Below are positions 45,172 through 55,200 of a DNA stretch of 64,000 nt, piece by piece. The notes under the pieces are model-generated. The model searched no databases and was not told the DNA's origin. It saw only the letters and a list, made by a program, of their open reading frames with translations. The stretch is from Rubellimicrobium aerolatum (lineage in GTDB: Bacteria; Pseudomonadota; Alphaproteobacteria; Rhodobacterales; Rhodobacteraceae), in assembly GCF_017872975.1 (NCBI RefSeq), contig NZ_JAGGJP010000002.1, positions 1 through 64,000 on the forward strand. Direction: 5' to 3'. A program made the position numbers and the translations under genes. The first letter of the stretch is position 1; the number at the start of each line of letters is the position of its first letter.

Positions 45172-46010
45172 TCGAGTGGTTCCTCTAGGTCCCGCAGGAC
45201 TTCGGACCATCGCGCCCCGTCCCAAAATGCTGGGATGACAAATCTTCTTGCCGCTCTTTCTGAGGCAGCCCGGTGCAGATCCTGGTGACCATCTCGGTCT
45301 CGCCATGAGCATGCCCAAAGGCCTACAAAGGCTGTTGTGAAGCCAGTCGAGATCTTGGACTGCTCAGGTTCGCTCTGCCTGGCCGACGCCGCTCTGGGCT
45401 TCGTCTTGGGAGCCCGGAGCGAAAGTCAGCGCAGGCAGGCAGCGCTGTCCCCATTCGTTTGGCTGCCCACCTATGCTTGTCTCCTGCCAGAATTGGCTCC
45501 AGCGTCCTCCCAGCGATCGCATGCCATTTTTGGGCTCGGCGGCCGCGGGCGCCGGGGGTGGCCAAAGAAGGGGTGTGGCCTATCGGCCTTCGCCTTCGGC
45601 TGGGCTACGCCCCCCTGTTGCGGACACGCACCTGTCTCAAGGGTGCATGTCCCTGTGCCAGGGCCGATTGGTCGCTATCCAGGACAGGACCATGGGACGC
45701 CCCTTGAACGCCTTGCTGTTACGGTTGCTCAGGATCAGGGCTGAAAGCGCCGCAGCGCCGCCTTGTTCCACAGAAGAGCTTCCCTGCAGGCGTGCGCAGA
45801 TGGCGGGGGTGCAGCGAGCAGGACGGCCTCAACGGCTGCGAGGTCGTGGTCGAGGTGGGTCGTAACAGGGTCTCCTGGCCCGGCATTCGCCAAAACGCCG
45901 TCAAGCAGGCCGGCAGGAGGTTGGGCGCAGGCGGACAGGCCGGCGCTCCCTGGCTGAGGTTTAGATCAGCCTTGGAAAGGATGGGCGACCCCGGGGCCGC
46001 CCACCTGCGA
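45172..46010. other. 839-base accessory region, no recognised gene
   Basis: Several short open frames on both strands, none with a recognised domain or good ribosome-binding site. Composition is mixed and the stretch near 45340-45700 looks like scrambled or decayed sequence. It also separates the RHH-primase operon from the integrase pair, all of which are transcribed leftward. Confidence 0.4.
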
Positions 46011-46283
46011 TCAGGCCTTCTCGGCCGCGTCGGCCTGGTCCGCCTGATCGGGCAAGTCTTCCGAGGGTTCCTCAGGATCCCGCGACCAATCGAGGCGGAT
46101 GGTGTGGTGAGGGCCCCGATTGAATCGCCAGCCCGCGACGAGGGCCTCCCGGATCGCCTCTTCGATCGACAGATACACGCCCACCCGGACCAGCTCCGCA
46201 TAGTCGCGGGCAAGGCGCCCCGGGACGTCCAAGGTCACCTGCACCGGCGCCAGCCCGTCGTCTGCGTTCACCTCGACACTCAT
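46011..46283 (-). CDS. ribbon-helix-helix (CopG-like) DNA-binding protein
   Basis: A 90-residue protein. Residues about 12-50 fit a ribbon-helix-helix: a strand (APVQVTLDVPGRLA), helix 1 (RDYAELVRVG) and helix 2 (SIEEAIREALVAGW), followed by an acidic tail. Such proteins are antitoxins or repressors of plasmid and island genes; no toxin partner is visible. The ATG at 46283 has GAGGAGGAC before it and overlaps the stop of the upstream primase-like gene by four bases. It is likely to regulate its operon. Confidence 0.7.
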   Translation of the reverse strand: MSVEVNADDGLAPVQVTLDVPGRLARDYAELVRVGVYLSIEEAIREALVAGWRFNRGPHHTIRLDWSRDPEEPSEDLPDQADQADAAEKA

Positions 46284-47899
46284 GGTGTCCTCCTCATGTC
46301 CGACGGCTCGGTGCCGCCAGAAACAAGGTTGGTCAGTTCGGGCGAGGACGAAGCGAGCAGACGCAAAATTCTTGCGGGGGCCGGCGGACGCCATGCTGGA
46401 TCCCAGAAGATCTCACTTATGAGTGCGGCAGGCTCAATCTTCGAGGATCCCGGGAGGGGCCCGGTCTTCACCGGTGCGCTGCACGGAATGGACTGAGGCC
46501 CCGACCCATTGCCGAGGTTCACAGCTTCGGCGTCGGTCTCTAGAGGGGCTTCGCTAGCCTCCCGCAGCTGTGACTCTGCCTCGTTGAGGCCCGGCCCATC
46601 ACCCCTGCCGACGTCTTCTGAGGCCTCAACGGCAAACTGCTGCCTGCGATACCATGTGGCTCGGGACACACGGGCGGCCTTCCACGGCTGCGTGCGCGAT
46701 GTCGCATGCTCCTTGAGATACACTTCGCGCGAGACTGCCCCTTTCCCAGCGCGCCCCGTCTTCGCCCGGGCGGCCTTGCGCCTCGCACGCTCCGCCACTG
46801 AGAAGATCTGCTCCAGGTTCAGCTCGCGGGCGAGGTCGTCGCTAACACCGAGGATCTCTGCCAAACGCGCGCCGGAGTAATGGTAGCGGCCACCCTGCCC
46901 CGGCACTACGGAACGGGACTCCTCGGCCTTCTTCAACGCCGACATAATCAGCGCCCGAACCTCGCTGGGCGGGAGACCCGGTGTCGCGTCCCCTGCCACG
47001 GCCTCGATGCGCGGGCCGATCTCGCCTGCATCAGTCGTATGCGTGAGCGCCGTGGCAAAGATATGGAGCCAGGAGTTGCGCAAGCCCTCGGGCACCTGCC
47101 CGCCCCAGGCCTCGCGCAGGCGCTCGAGATCGCGCAGGACCTGCGCGAAGCGCGCCACCGCGGGCAGCCCCCTCGGGCGCGCGGGCGTCTGGGGATCCCG
47201 CGCCTTCTGGCGCCGATGTTCGAGTTCAGCGCGGGTCGGCCGACCGCTTGCGGCCCAGATCGCGTCGGCGAGGTCGTCGAACGGATGGCGTGCAAGCGTG
47301 CCAGAGAGCACGCGAACCGGCCGGTTGGCTTTCCTGTTCGTCGTTCCCGGCACCCGGAAGACCCTGGCGGCATCCGAGCAGGCCGGGTCCGCCCCGAAAT
47401 CAAGATGGAGCTTGATGAGGGCCCTAAGGCAAGCCCGCCAACGGGGGGCCGCCGCAGGAGCCAGGTCCTCGAGGAGCCATAGCACGGCAAGGCCCCGTCC
47501 GGTGTCGATCACCACCGAGGGCTGTGGAATATTGAGCTTCATAAGCGAGAGCTCGAGGAGGCGCGCCATCTGTTCAGGGCCCCTGCCCTGCCACTGCGGC
47601 AGGCGAAAGAAGTCGAGATCGAGGTACAAGGCGTTGAGGGCCGCCAGGCGGCTCCGCCCTCGAGGTCCATAGTATCTGTTGAGCGAAACGTAAGCCGACT
47701 GATCGAGAACGACCTCGGACGCAAAGGGCAGAATATCGAGGCCGAGGGTCCGGGAGGTGGCCCGCTCGGCGTCGTGGATCATCACAAGCGTGGCCTTTCC
47801 CCAGCCGTCGACAGGATGGAGGAGCCGCATGTAATCAGCGGTCGAGAGGAGGCGCGCAACGGGCGTGGCGCTGACGAGATCAAGGCTGGCGTGCTGCAT
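46280..47899 (-). CDS. primase-polymerase-like (AEP-type) replication protein
   Basis: A protein of about 539 residues resembling prim-pol replication proteins of mobile elements. Visible AEP-style motifs are LYLDLDFFRLP (DxD metal site), VVIDTGRGLAVLWLLEDL (the G-x-h strand) and DAARVFRVPGTTNRKANRPV, which resembles the RVLRxPGTxNxK segment of such primases. The C-terminal third is low-complexity with a WYRR-containing helical part. It likely starts replication of the element's DNA when excised. The start is uncertain: ATG 47899 is preferred; TTG 47932 is in frame. A GGGAC-CAA-GTCCC stem sits immediately upstream of the ATG. It is coupled to the RHH gene. Confidence 0.65.
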   Translation of the reverse strand: MQHASLDLVSATPVARLLSTADYMRLLHPVDGWGKATLVMIHDAERATSRTLGLDILPFASEVVLDQSAYVSLNRYYGPRGRSRLAALNALYLDLDFFRLPQWQGRGPEQMARLLELSLMKLNIPQPSVVIDTGRGLAVLWLLEDLAPAAAPRWRACLRALIKLHLDFGADPACSDAARVFRVPGTTNRKANRPVRVLSGTLARHPFDDLADAIWAASGRPTRAELEHRRQKARDPQTPARPRGLPAVARFAQVLRDLERLREAWGGQVPEGLRNSWLHIFATALTHTTDAGEIGPRIEAVAGDATPGLPPSEVRALIMSALKKAEESRSVVPGQGGRYHYSGARLAEILGVSDDLARELNLEQIFSVAERARRKAARAKTGRAGKGAVSREVYLKEHATSRTQPWKAARVSRATWYRRQQFAVEASEDVGRGDGPGLNEAESQLREASEAPLETDAEAVNLGNGSGPQSIPCSAPVKTGPLPGSSKIEPAALISEIFWDPAWRPPAPARILRLLASSSPELTNLVSGGTEPSDMRRTP

Positions 47900-48364
47900 A
47901 CCAGGGACTTGGTCCCAGGTCCCCTCGGACAAAAATGTACCGGGTCAGGAGCAGGCAAATAAGGGGAATGGACCCGATGCGTCCCGCATTGGCCGGAGCT
48001 TGAGTCCCCGGCTAACCTGACTGCAATGCGGCCCAAATGACCCATCCCGGCCAACCTCGACATGGCATTTATGAGCTTGGCACCCGCATCAGGGCCGACA
48101 TGGCGCCACTTGGGTCCTTGTGCCGCGCGTCTCGACGGGGAGGCATGGGGTCCTCGATGGTGGTGGCGACTTGAGCATTGCCCGGGAACACAGCCTGACT
48201 GCTCGCTCCGCAGGCAAGAACGGTGAGGATCCCCTCCGCCTGTTCTACCACCTCCAGCCCGTCATGGGCGCTCTCAGCCTGCAAGGCGCCGTCGAATGGC
48301 AAGGTGGTCCTGTTCCGGGCATGGAGGAGATGACGCCCAGATCCCTGATCGAATTCTCTGACCT
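47900..48364. other. intergenic region upstream of the primase-like gene
   Basis: About 460 bases between the divergent primase-like and KfrA-like genes, with no convincing gene. Open frames on the minus strand (48069-48791) translate the GACT/GACC repeats into a Ser/Val-rich string and look spurious. A GGGAC-GTCCC stem marks the left edge. Promoters for both directions and any origin should lie here and in the adjoining repeat tract. Confidence 0.4.
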
Positions 48365-48476
48365 TTGACCTTACTTGCTGACTGACAAACCGACTTACCC
48401 GACCGACTGAATGACTTTCTGACTTGACCGACTGACTGACGTCCTTTCCGACCAACTCACTGACCGAGCGACCCGA
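48365..48476 (+). repeat. GACT/GACC-rich repeat tract upstream of the kfrA-like gene
   Basis: About 110 bases in which GACT or GACC recurs every 4 to 12 bases (for example CGACCGACTGAATGACTTTC and TTGACCGACTGACTGACGTC). The pattern is unlike the rest of the window. Positioned 150 bases before the KfrA-type gene and beside the primase-like gene, it resembles an iteron array or binding tract for a partition or replication protein. Confidence 0.75.
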
Positions 48477-48629
48477 GGGCTGATTCTGTAGGGACTGATC
48501 CTTCCTCCGGAACTCAAGAGGCTTACCGATCAGAGCAGTCAGTTGTGCCGGCGGAATTCTTGCGTTTGTTTTTTCGTCCCCTGGCAATCCGACCAATGTT
48601 CCTGTCATCCAGCAACAAGGAGACGGAAC

Positions 48630-49373
48630 ATGGCACAGGGGCGTACCCTCAATACACAGGAAGACATCATCGCGACGGGCCAAGCGCTCGAACGCGAGAA
48701 AGGCGTGGGCATGGTCACGGCTTGGGACGTTTTCAAGGCCCTGGGCTCGAAGGGGAAATACAGCCGCATCGAGGAGCTCTGGAACCAGCACCTCAGTTCA
48801 CGGACCACCGCTCCGATCGCGGAAGCAGACGAACTCCCCGAGCAACTCGTCATTGGCATCGAGAGTGCGCTCGCGACGGCAGCCACGGGCATCCGCGCCC
48901 TCTGTGCGGCTGCGAACGCGCGTCAGACCGCGTCGCACGTCAGACAAGTCCAAAGCATGGACAGCCACCATGCCGACGTGGTCGCCGCATACAACATCAA
49001 GGTGGAAAGCCTCGAGAAGGCATTCGCCGCTCGGGGCGAGGAGCTGTCCCACCTCGCGCACCGTGAAGAGGAACTCATGGAGGAGTTGGAACGCGAACGT
49101 GTCCTGCGCCGGGCGGCCGAGGAGGCTGCGGCTCGCGCCACGAGGTTGCCCTGGTCTTTGCCGGTTGTCGGTGATCATGTGCCCCTGGTCTCGCCGCTCC
49201 GGACGATCCCAGTGGAGCTTGACGGTCGCCCGGCGCCGGATGCATCGCAGGCCCGGCGCAACACTGTTCGTCGAGCAAAGTCCGCTCCTACGGCAGAGGA
49301 CACGGTCCCCTATATGCCAGGGATCGTGTCTGGTGCGGCTCCTGATCCGAACCAGCTCGATATGGGTCTCTGA
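48630..49373 (+). CDS. KfrA-type DNA-binding protein
   Basis: A 247-residue protein. Residues about 1-60 match the KfrA N-terminal DNA-binding domain (QEDIIATGQALEREKGVGMV, then TAWDVFKALGSKGKYSRIEE). A long alpha-helical, Glu/Arg-rich coiled coil follows (SLEKAFAARGEELSHLAHRE onward). KfrA of broad-host-range plasmids binds its own promoter and contributes to plasmid stability. AAGGAGA eight bases before the ATG fixes the start. The C-terminal 60 residues are Pro-rich and end close to the IS5 remnant, so truncation by that event is possible. Confidence 0.75.
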   Translation: MAQGRTLNTQEDIIATGQALEREKGVGMVTAWDVFKALGSKGKYSRIEELWNQHLSSRTTAPIAEADELPEQLVIGIESALATAATGIRALCAAANARQTASHVRQVQSMDSHHADVVAAYNIKVESLEKAFAARGEELSHLAHREEELMEELERERVLRRAAEEAAARATRLPWSLPVVGDHVPLVSPLRTIPVELDGRPAPDASQARRNTVRRAKSAPTAEDTVPYMPGIVSGAAPDPNQLDMGL

Positions 49374-49429
49374 GCCGGCCTTGAAGAAGCGGTCGTTGGC
49401 GCTGTTGAGTAACTTGGCTTGAGAGCGGA

Positions 49430-50267
49430 GTTGCCGATTTCCCCTTGGGTTTGTGCGACACGCACGATCTCGGCCCTGCACAGGCCTGAGCAGCGGTTCG
49501 TCAGTGCCATACGTGTGTGGATCTCGGCGGCTTGGCGGTCGGGGTCACGTGAGGCGGTGCGCTTGCCCCAGAGCTCTTGTGGCGGCTCATCTGGGCCTCG
49601 ATCCGACTTCGGGCGTGGTACCCGGTCAGCCGCTTCCGAGACAGGCCCGGCCGAACTGGCGTATCGGCCGCAGGGTCTCGTTCCTGGCCCTTGCGGCGGG
49701 GCCGTCCTGTTGTCCTGCGACCGCCGTTCTTGCGGATCGGGATGACGGCTGTGCCGCCGCGCCCAGCTAAGGCGTCGTGCCACATGCGGACGTCGTAAGC
49801 TCCATCCGCTGTGACGGTGACGATCGGCTGGTCGGCCGGAATCTGCGCCAGCAGGCCAGGTCGCACCGGGCTGTCGCCTGTCTAGTTGGAGGTGAACTCC
49901 ACCCCAAAGATGTCCCCAGTGACCGTGTCCATGGCCAGATGCACCTTGCGCCATTGCCGCCGCCGCCCAGGACCGTGCTTGCGCACCTGCCACTCGCTGT
50001 CACCGCGCATCTTCAAACTCGTGCTGTCGACTCGCAGGGTGATGGGAGCACCCGACCGGCGGAAGGGGATCTGGATGGTGACGGTCCTTTGCCGTCGGCA
50101 CAACGTCAAGAAGTTCGGCACAGGCCAGTCCAGCCCCGTCAGTCTCAGCAATCTCGCCACCATTCCAGTCGTCTGCCGCAAGGCCAGACTAGCAAAGAGT
50201 CACGAAGACGAAGCGCCCAGTTGTAGTCAGGCTGGTTCGTGGTGCGGCAGCGGGCGGAAGATGACAT
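49430..50267 (-). pseudogene. IS5-family transposase, inactivated
   Basis: A decayed DDE transposase of the IS5 group common in Rhodobacterales. Fragments in order on the minus strand: RCRTTNQPDYNWALRLRDSL (N-terminus), RQTTGMVARLLRLTGLDWPV, ITLRVDSTSLKMRGDSEWQV with the first catalytic Asp, TVTADGAYDVRMWHDAL with the second, GYHARSRIEAQM with the catalytic Glu region, and finally DPDRQAAEIHTRMALTNRCS. Three lesions are visible: an internal deletion with frame change near 50180, an in-frame TAG at 49882-49884, and a frameshift near 49575. Terminal inverted repeats could not be recognised, so the ends are approximate. Confidence 0.85.
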
Positions 50268-50351
50268 GCTCATGCACGCGCAGATCGGTGCCCGTGCCCC
50301 CACTGGAGCACCCGCCACAAGGATGCGCAACAACCCCCAGTCAACGCTCAC
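50268..50351 (-). pseudogene. GTGA-coupled stub after drmB, likely truncated gene
   Basis: A GTG at 50351 overlaps the drmB stop (GTGA) and opens a frame reading VSVDWGLLRILVAGAPVGAR before it runs into IS5 transposase sequence. In class 1 DISARM the gene after drmB is drmC (a phospholipase-D-family protein), so this may be all that remains of it. The stub is too short to confirm identity; the inference rests on position and on the overlapping start. Confidence 0.4.
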
Positions 50352-52231
50352 GGAAGCCCAGGATCATACCCGAGGCCGACTTCGAAAAGCGGCACAACGG
50401 TGTCGGACCCAATGAGAAGGGCACGGTCCAGCCGGCCGTTCCGCGCTTCACAGCTCGTTTCTGGCACAAGAAGGCAGGCGTGGCAGGCCGCGCCGTGGAG
50501 GTGGCGATCATCGTGCTGATCGTCAGGCCGATGCTCCACACAGACTGGGTCATTGGAGCATGTCGTGAGACCATCGAGAGCGTGGGCCAGGAGTTTCGGC
50601 ACCTGCGAGGCCATGTCGCTCAGGCCTCCGAGGGTTCCCTGCCCCCCTGAGGTCGCCGTGTAGATGAGCAGACCGTAGCGCGGGACACCGTCAGGCTTGC
50701 TCGCGTAAATGCGCTCCTTCAGGGAAGAGAGTGGGTATCCGCATTCCAGGGACAACTCGATCATCAGCGCATGGCTGAGGCTGTGGAGCGCCCAATAGAC
50801 GACACCGAGATGTTCAGGATGCTGGACGCCTCGCCGACGTGCTTCGAGCTCCTCCCCTCGTCGCAGTCGCCGCGCATGATCCAGGACCTCCGGTTGCGAG
50901 GCCCAAGCCGCGATGGCTTCGGGATCAAGATGCAGAAAGATGCCCTCGCCGAGCTGTTCGACCGCCGGGAACCACGCGGTCCCAGCGCCGACCGGCGCGC
51001 CTTCCACAGCAAGGTGAATCTCGTCGAGCTCGCTCTCCGTGGCCGACGGCGCTGCCTCAAGGCGGGTAAAACCGTAGATGCAGGCCACCTCCCTGAGCCG
51101 GTCGACCCGGACGAGGCCCGCCAAGAGGCCCTTGATCCGTGAAGGGATGACGAGGGTGTCGAGATCCAGTCGTCGCCCCAGAAGGCGTGAGTTCGCTCCT
51201 TCCCGACCAATCGTTGCCGTCCGTGCAGACAGCCGATCGAACTCCTCGATACGTGGATCGGGATGCTGTCCAGATCCGCCCCCCCCACGGGTCGCCAGGG
51301 CTTCCAAAATCTCTTCGTCGGTGAACGCCGCGAAGGCAGGTGCGGTTTGTGGAAGGGCCCTGAGCATCGCAGGGAAGCCCGGGAAGGCGCGGATTGCCTC
51401 GACAGTGGACCAGTGATCCTCCAGGGCCGCAGCAGCGGCCGCGCTCTCGACCGGCATCGAGATCACCGACACGACCTGCGGGAAGTACGCATTCGTTGCC
51501 GATCGCGCGAGGAGATGCAGATCCTGATCGCATCCTTCCTCTGGCCGGTCCCATCGATTCATCCAGGGGCTCGAGCCGTCGCATCGGCCAAGGCGGCCGG
51601 GGACATGAAGATTGGCGAGCGACACCGACTTTCCGCAATCGCAGCGAACCGTCACATCCGTCGGGTCCGAGCTGACGCCACGCTCAACCCATCGCAGCGG
51701 CCGTCGGCAGGTGTCGCCAGCCTCATGAACCATCCTCCGCCAGTCGATGTCCCGCAGATGACCCTTTGGGCAGGCGGCGACGAAGCGGATCGGGCTGACC
51801 CTGACTTCGGTGCCATCGACATTGCCTCGGAGCGACTCGTCCGATTTGACCGTCAGGTTCCTGAACTCCGTCATGAGGCGCCGCGTCTCGCCGCCCGTGG
51901 GAGCTTCGCCCTTTGCCGGGTCGCAGACGAACCACTCCGGGAAGATCCGGACAGGCACGTGAGGCCGATTGAAGTCCTTCCGGTCGGGATCGTGCAACGG
52001 CGGGGTTCGTAGGGAGGGCACCGTGCCTTCCGGAAGCCGGACATCATCGAGCTGTTCCATCAGGAGGCGGCTCAGGCGTGGCTCCTCGATCAGCCGTGAC
52101 ACGCCCTCGGAGCCGAGCCGCCAATCCTGCACGCCCGCCACGATCACCCCCTGCTCAGGCAGATCCATCATCGCGCCCGGCCCGTAGGTGTACAGGAACT
52201 GGCTGAATCCTTGAGTAACGTCGCTTGTCAT
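50348..52231 (-). CDS. drmB: DISARM protein DrmB (DUF1998-containing)
   Basis: A 627-residue DrmB. The C-terminal DUF1998-type part shows IYTATSGGQGTLGGL, the Cys cluster SNDPVC, CHACLLVPETSCEARN and the DRALLIG end. Two more Cys/His groups occur earlier (CPKGHLRDIDW, CDCGKS), so several zinc sites are likely. DrmB pairs with the helicase DrmA in the core DrmA-DrmB complex that binds incoming phage DNA. Its ATG overlaps the drmA stop by four bases. Downstream, the expected drmC is replaced by a stub and an IS5 remnant. Confidence 0.92.
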   Translation of the reverse strand: MTSDVTQGFSQFLYTYGPGAMMDLPEQGVIVAGVQDWRLGSEGVSRLIEEPRLSRLLMEQLDDVRLPEGTVPSLRTPPLHDPDRKDFNRPHVPVRIFPEWFVCDPAKGEAPTGGETRRLMTEFRNLTVKSDESLRGNVDGTEVRVSPIRFVAACPKGHLRDIDWRRMVHEAGDTCRRPLRWVERGVSSDPTDVTVRCDCGKSVSLANLHVPGRLGRCDGSSPWMNRWDRPEEGCDQDLHLLARSATNAYFPQVVSVISMPVESAAAAAALEDHWSTVEAIRAFPGFPAMLRALPQTAPAFAAFTDEEILEALATRGGGGSGQHPDPRIEEFDRLSARTATIGREGANSRLLGRRLDLDTLVIPSRIKGLLAGLVRVDRLREVACIYGFTRLEAAPSATESELDEIHLAVEGAPVGAGTAWFPAVEQLGEGIFLHLDPEAIAAWASQPEVLDHARRLRRGEELEARRRGVQHPEHLGVVYWALHSLSHALMIELSLECGYPLSSLKERIYASKPDGVPRYGLLIYTATSGGQGTLGGLSDMASQVPKLLAHALDGLTTCSNDPVCVEHRPDDQHDDRHLHGAACHACLLVPETSCEARNGRLDRALLIGSDTVVPLFEVGLGYDPGLP

Positions 52232-55200
52232 GGGCTCGTCTTCATGGGACTTCCGTCAGGGCGCCTGAGCATCAGGAGCGCCGCGGGCTCGGTTTCACGC
52301 ATGGATCGGCCGGCCGCGAACCACGCACGTCGGCCATCGAGATCCGTGGGCAGAGGCTTCAGGGGTTCCTGAAGGAGGCGCTGGGGTTCAGCGCCTTTGT
52401 CGTACCGGAACTCGCCACCGCCGTTTGTTTGCTCGTCTGCGATGTCGGCCCAGGCGGCTCGTAGATCGTCGAGCCGGGACAAGACGCCCGCGCGCTCATC
52501 GGGTGGCAAGTTGGACAGCATCATCTTCGCGGTCACCTCCTCGCGCACGATCCGAACGATCTCATCGCGCGAGGCTGCCCGTTCGGCAGCCTCGGAGGGC
52601 GTGAGCGCCGGGTCGAGGTGGCGGACGGCGGCGACCAGCATGGCCGCGAGCGCACGGTCGAGCGCGCGCGAGGCGAACGGCGTCACGCTAGTGGCCTCCA
52701 CCGCGCGATAGAAGCTCATATGGAAGGCGCGGAACTGCTCGTGATGGGTTCGGTCCCGAGGCTTGTGGAGATTGAGCAGCGTCACCACCAGCCCCGGCTT
52801 TCCCCGCGACCGGCCGACCCGGGAGGTCGCCTGAATGTACTCCGCAGCCGTCTTGGGCTGCCCCTGCACCACCATGAGGCCGAGCCGCGGGATGTCGAGG
52901 CCCACGGAAATCATGTTGGTCGCGAGCGCCACATGGGCCGAGCCCTTGTCGATGGCCGGCAGCCCTAGGGCCTTGCGCGCCTTGGCGACCTTGTCGGTGG
53001 CTACCCGCGACGTGAGTTCGATCGTCTCGTGCAGGGACCGGTTCACGAAGGGCACGCCCACCGGCGATTCGCGGACACGGTCCACGCCGTAGTGGGAGAG
53101 GTTCCTGCGAACCTCGTCGTCGACGATCCGCCGAGCGCCGCCGAGTTCGCGGAGCGCGTTGAAGTAGCAGAGCGCCGTCAGGTAAGGGTCCGCGGGATCG
53201 TCCTTGGTCCCTGAGGAAAGCGCCGCCGCCCCCGCGAGAAGCGTCTGGAGCGTCCGCAGGAACACCCGCTTCGGCCCCTGCCCCGGCGCCCCAGCGCCGA
53301 GGTAGAGTCGTCCCGGGGCACCGCGATCCGTTTCCGCGAAGAAGCTGTCGTGGCGGCTAGGGCCCGGCGGAGGGAAGATGCGCGTCTCCCCCCTGCCGAA
53401 CAGGGCCCTGATTTGCTTGTCAGCGCGTCGCACCGTTGCCGTCGAGGCCACGATCTTCGGGCCGCGCCGGACGCCGTTCACCATTCTTGAAGCCAGCAGG
53501 TCGAAAGCCGTCTCGTAGAGCCCGGCTACGGTCCCGAGCGGCCCCGAGATCAGGTGAAGCTCGTCCTGGATCACGAGGTCGATGGCCGGCAGTTCCTGCG
53601 GAAGCTTCCGGCCTTCGCGCGGCTCGGCGGCGCCGTAGAACCCGGCGCCATCATGGCGGTCGACATGGCCGAAGAACGCACCTGATCTCCCCTCCCAAGG
53701 CACGTTGGCGAATTTATCCACCGTGGCGATCATGAAGGCGGGAAGTCGGCGATAGATCTCCTCGTCCACAGAGACGATCGGCAGCCGCTCGGCAAATTCG
53801 CAGGTCGGGTTCGAGCAGTTCACGATCAGCTGGGCGGGCTTCATCATGTTGGGCCGGGCGGTGAAGCAGTCCGGCCCGATCTCGTGACCGCACCAGGGGC
53901 AGGCCTTGAGCGGCAGGGGCGTGGGTCCGCCCTGCTTCTTCATGCGTTTCAGCCACCCCACGAGCGTCCGGTCGCCGTCGTCCTTGTTCGACCCCATCCG
54001 GTTCGGTGTCACCGCGCCGCCGACCCAGAGCCCGATCTCGATCGGCCAGTTCCCTAGACGCTTGCTCTCCACCCGCTCGAGCTCGAGCGCGCAGACGAGG
54101 CCCGCCGCCCGCGAGAGCTGGTCGAGCGTGAGGAGGCGCAGCGTGTAGCGCATCACGACGCTCAGCCCCGCCCCGGTCAGGCCTGGGTTCGCGAGCCGCC
54201 GGCGCGCGATGGCGAAGGCCGCGAGGCCGAGGTAGGCCTCCGTCTTGCCGCCGCCCGTCGGGAAGAACAGCAGGTCCACGACCGGCCGATCCTCGCTCTC
54301 GCGGTCGGCGAGGCCGTCGAGGTTGAGGAGGATGAAGGCGATCTGGAACAGGCGCCACTTCGGCGGCCCGAGTTCATCCGGCGCGACCTTCCGCTCCACG
54401 GCCTCACGCTGCCGATTCGACCGGGCGATGGCGCGATTCATGATCGCGAAGGCTTCGCGAGACATGGGATCGCCCGACAGGCGCCTGAGGCCCTTCTCGA
54501 TCCGCGCGCGCGCCTCGCCGATCTCCTTCAGGCAGCGCTCCGCCACCTCGCGCCGGCGCGGGGCCAGGGTGCCCACGGTCGCCGCCTGGGCGGCCGCCCA
54601 CTCGCCGTAGAGCCGCGGCAGCGCGTCCAGCAGAGCCCGCAGGGCCTCGGGTCCCTTCTCCGCCGCGGCCGCCAGCTCCTCCATCCGCAGCTCCACCCCC
54701 TCGCGGGACAGGTCGGCGGTGACGCCCTTGACCTCCTCACAGGGCAGCGGCTCGGTCCAGACGCGACGGATGCGCCCCTCGCGCGGCTCCTCCCAGTCGG
54801 CCGACATGTTGTGGCCGGCCGCGAAGGTGCAGGCCTCGCCGTAATGGAGGTCGGCCAGCCGCTCGTCGGGATCCTCAGAGTGATAGGTAGAGAGGTCGTC
54901 GCGTGGAGCGAACCCCTCCTCGCAGGAAAGCTCCAGCCGCGCCTGGAACGCCGTGGCGATGTCCGCATACCGGCGCACGACGCGGGCGCGGCGGTTGACC
55001 AGGAACACGCTCACCGCCCGAGTCCGGCGGACGGTCCCGTCGGGCAGCACGGTCTCGCGCACCGGACGCACCCGCAGCGCGAGCTCCAGCCCGTCCGCGA
55101 AGGCCATCCGCCCTGGCGTCCGGCTCCCCGGCACCACCACATCCCGCGCGCCCTCGATCAGGTCCAGGGGGACCCTCTCCTCGCGAGGGATGCGCCGCCA

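Noticed and set aside
48069-48791. A 240-codon minus-strand frame over the GACT/GACC tract
   Set aside because: Its translation is a Ser/Val-rich product of the repeats, it overlaps the start of the kfrA-like gene and has no domain.
50145-50351. A complete small gene after drmB
   Set aside because: After about 20 codons the frame reads IS5 transposase sequence and then goes out of frame, so it is a stub fused to an IS fragment.
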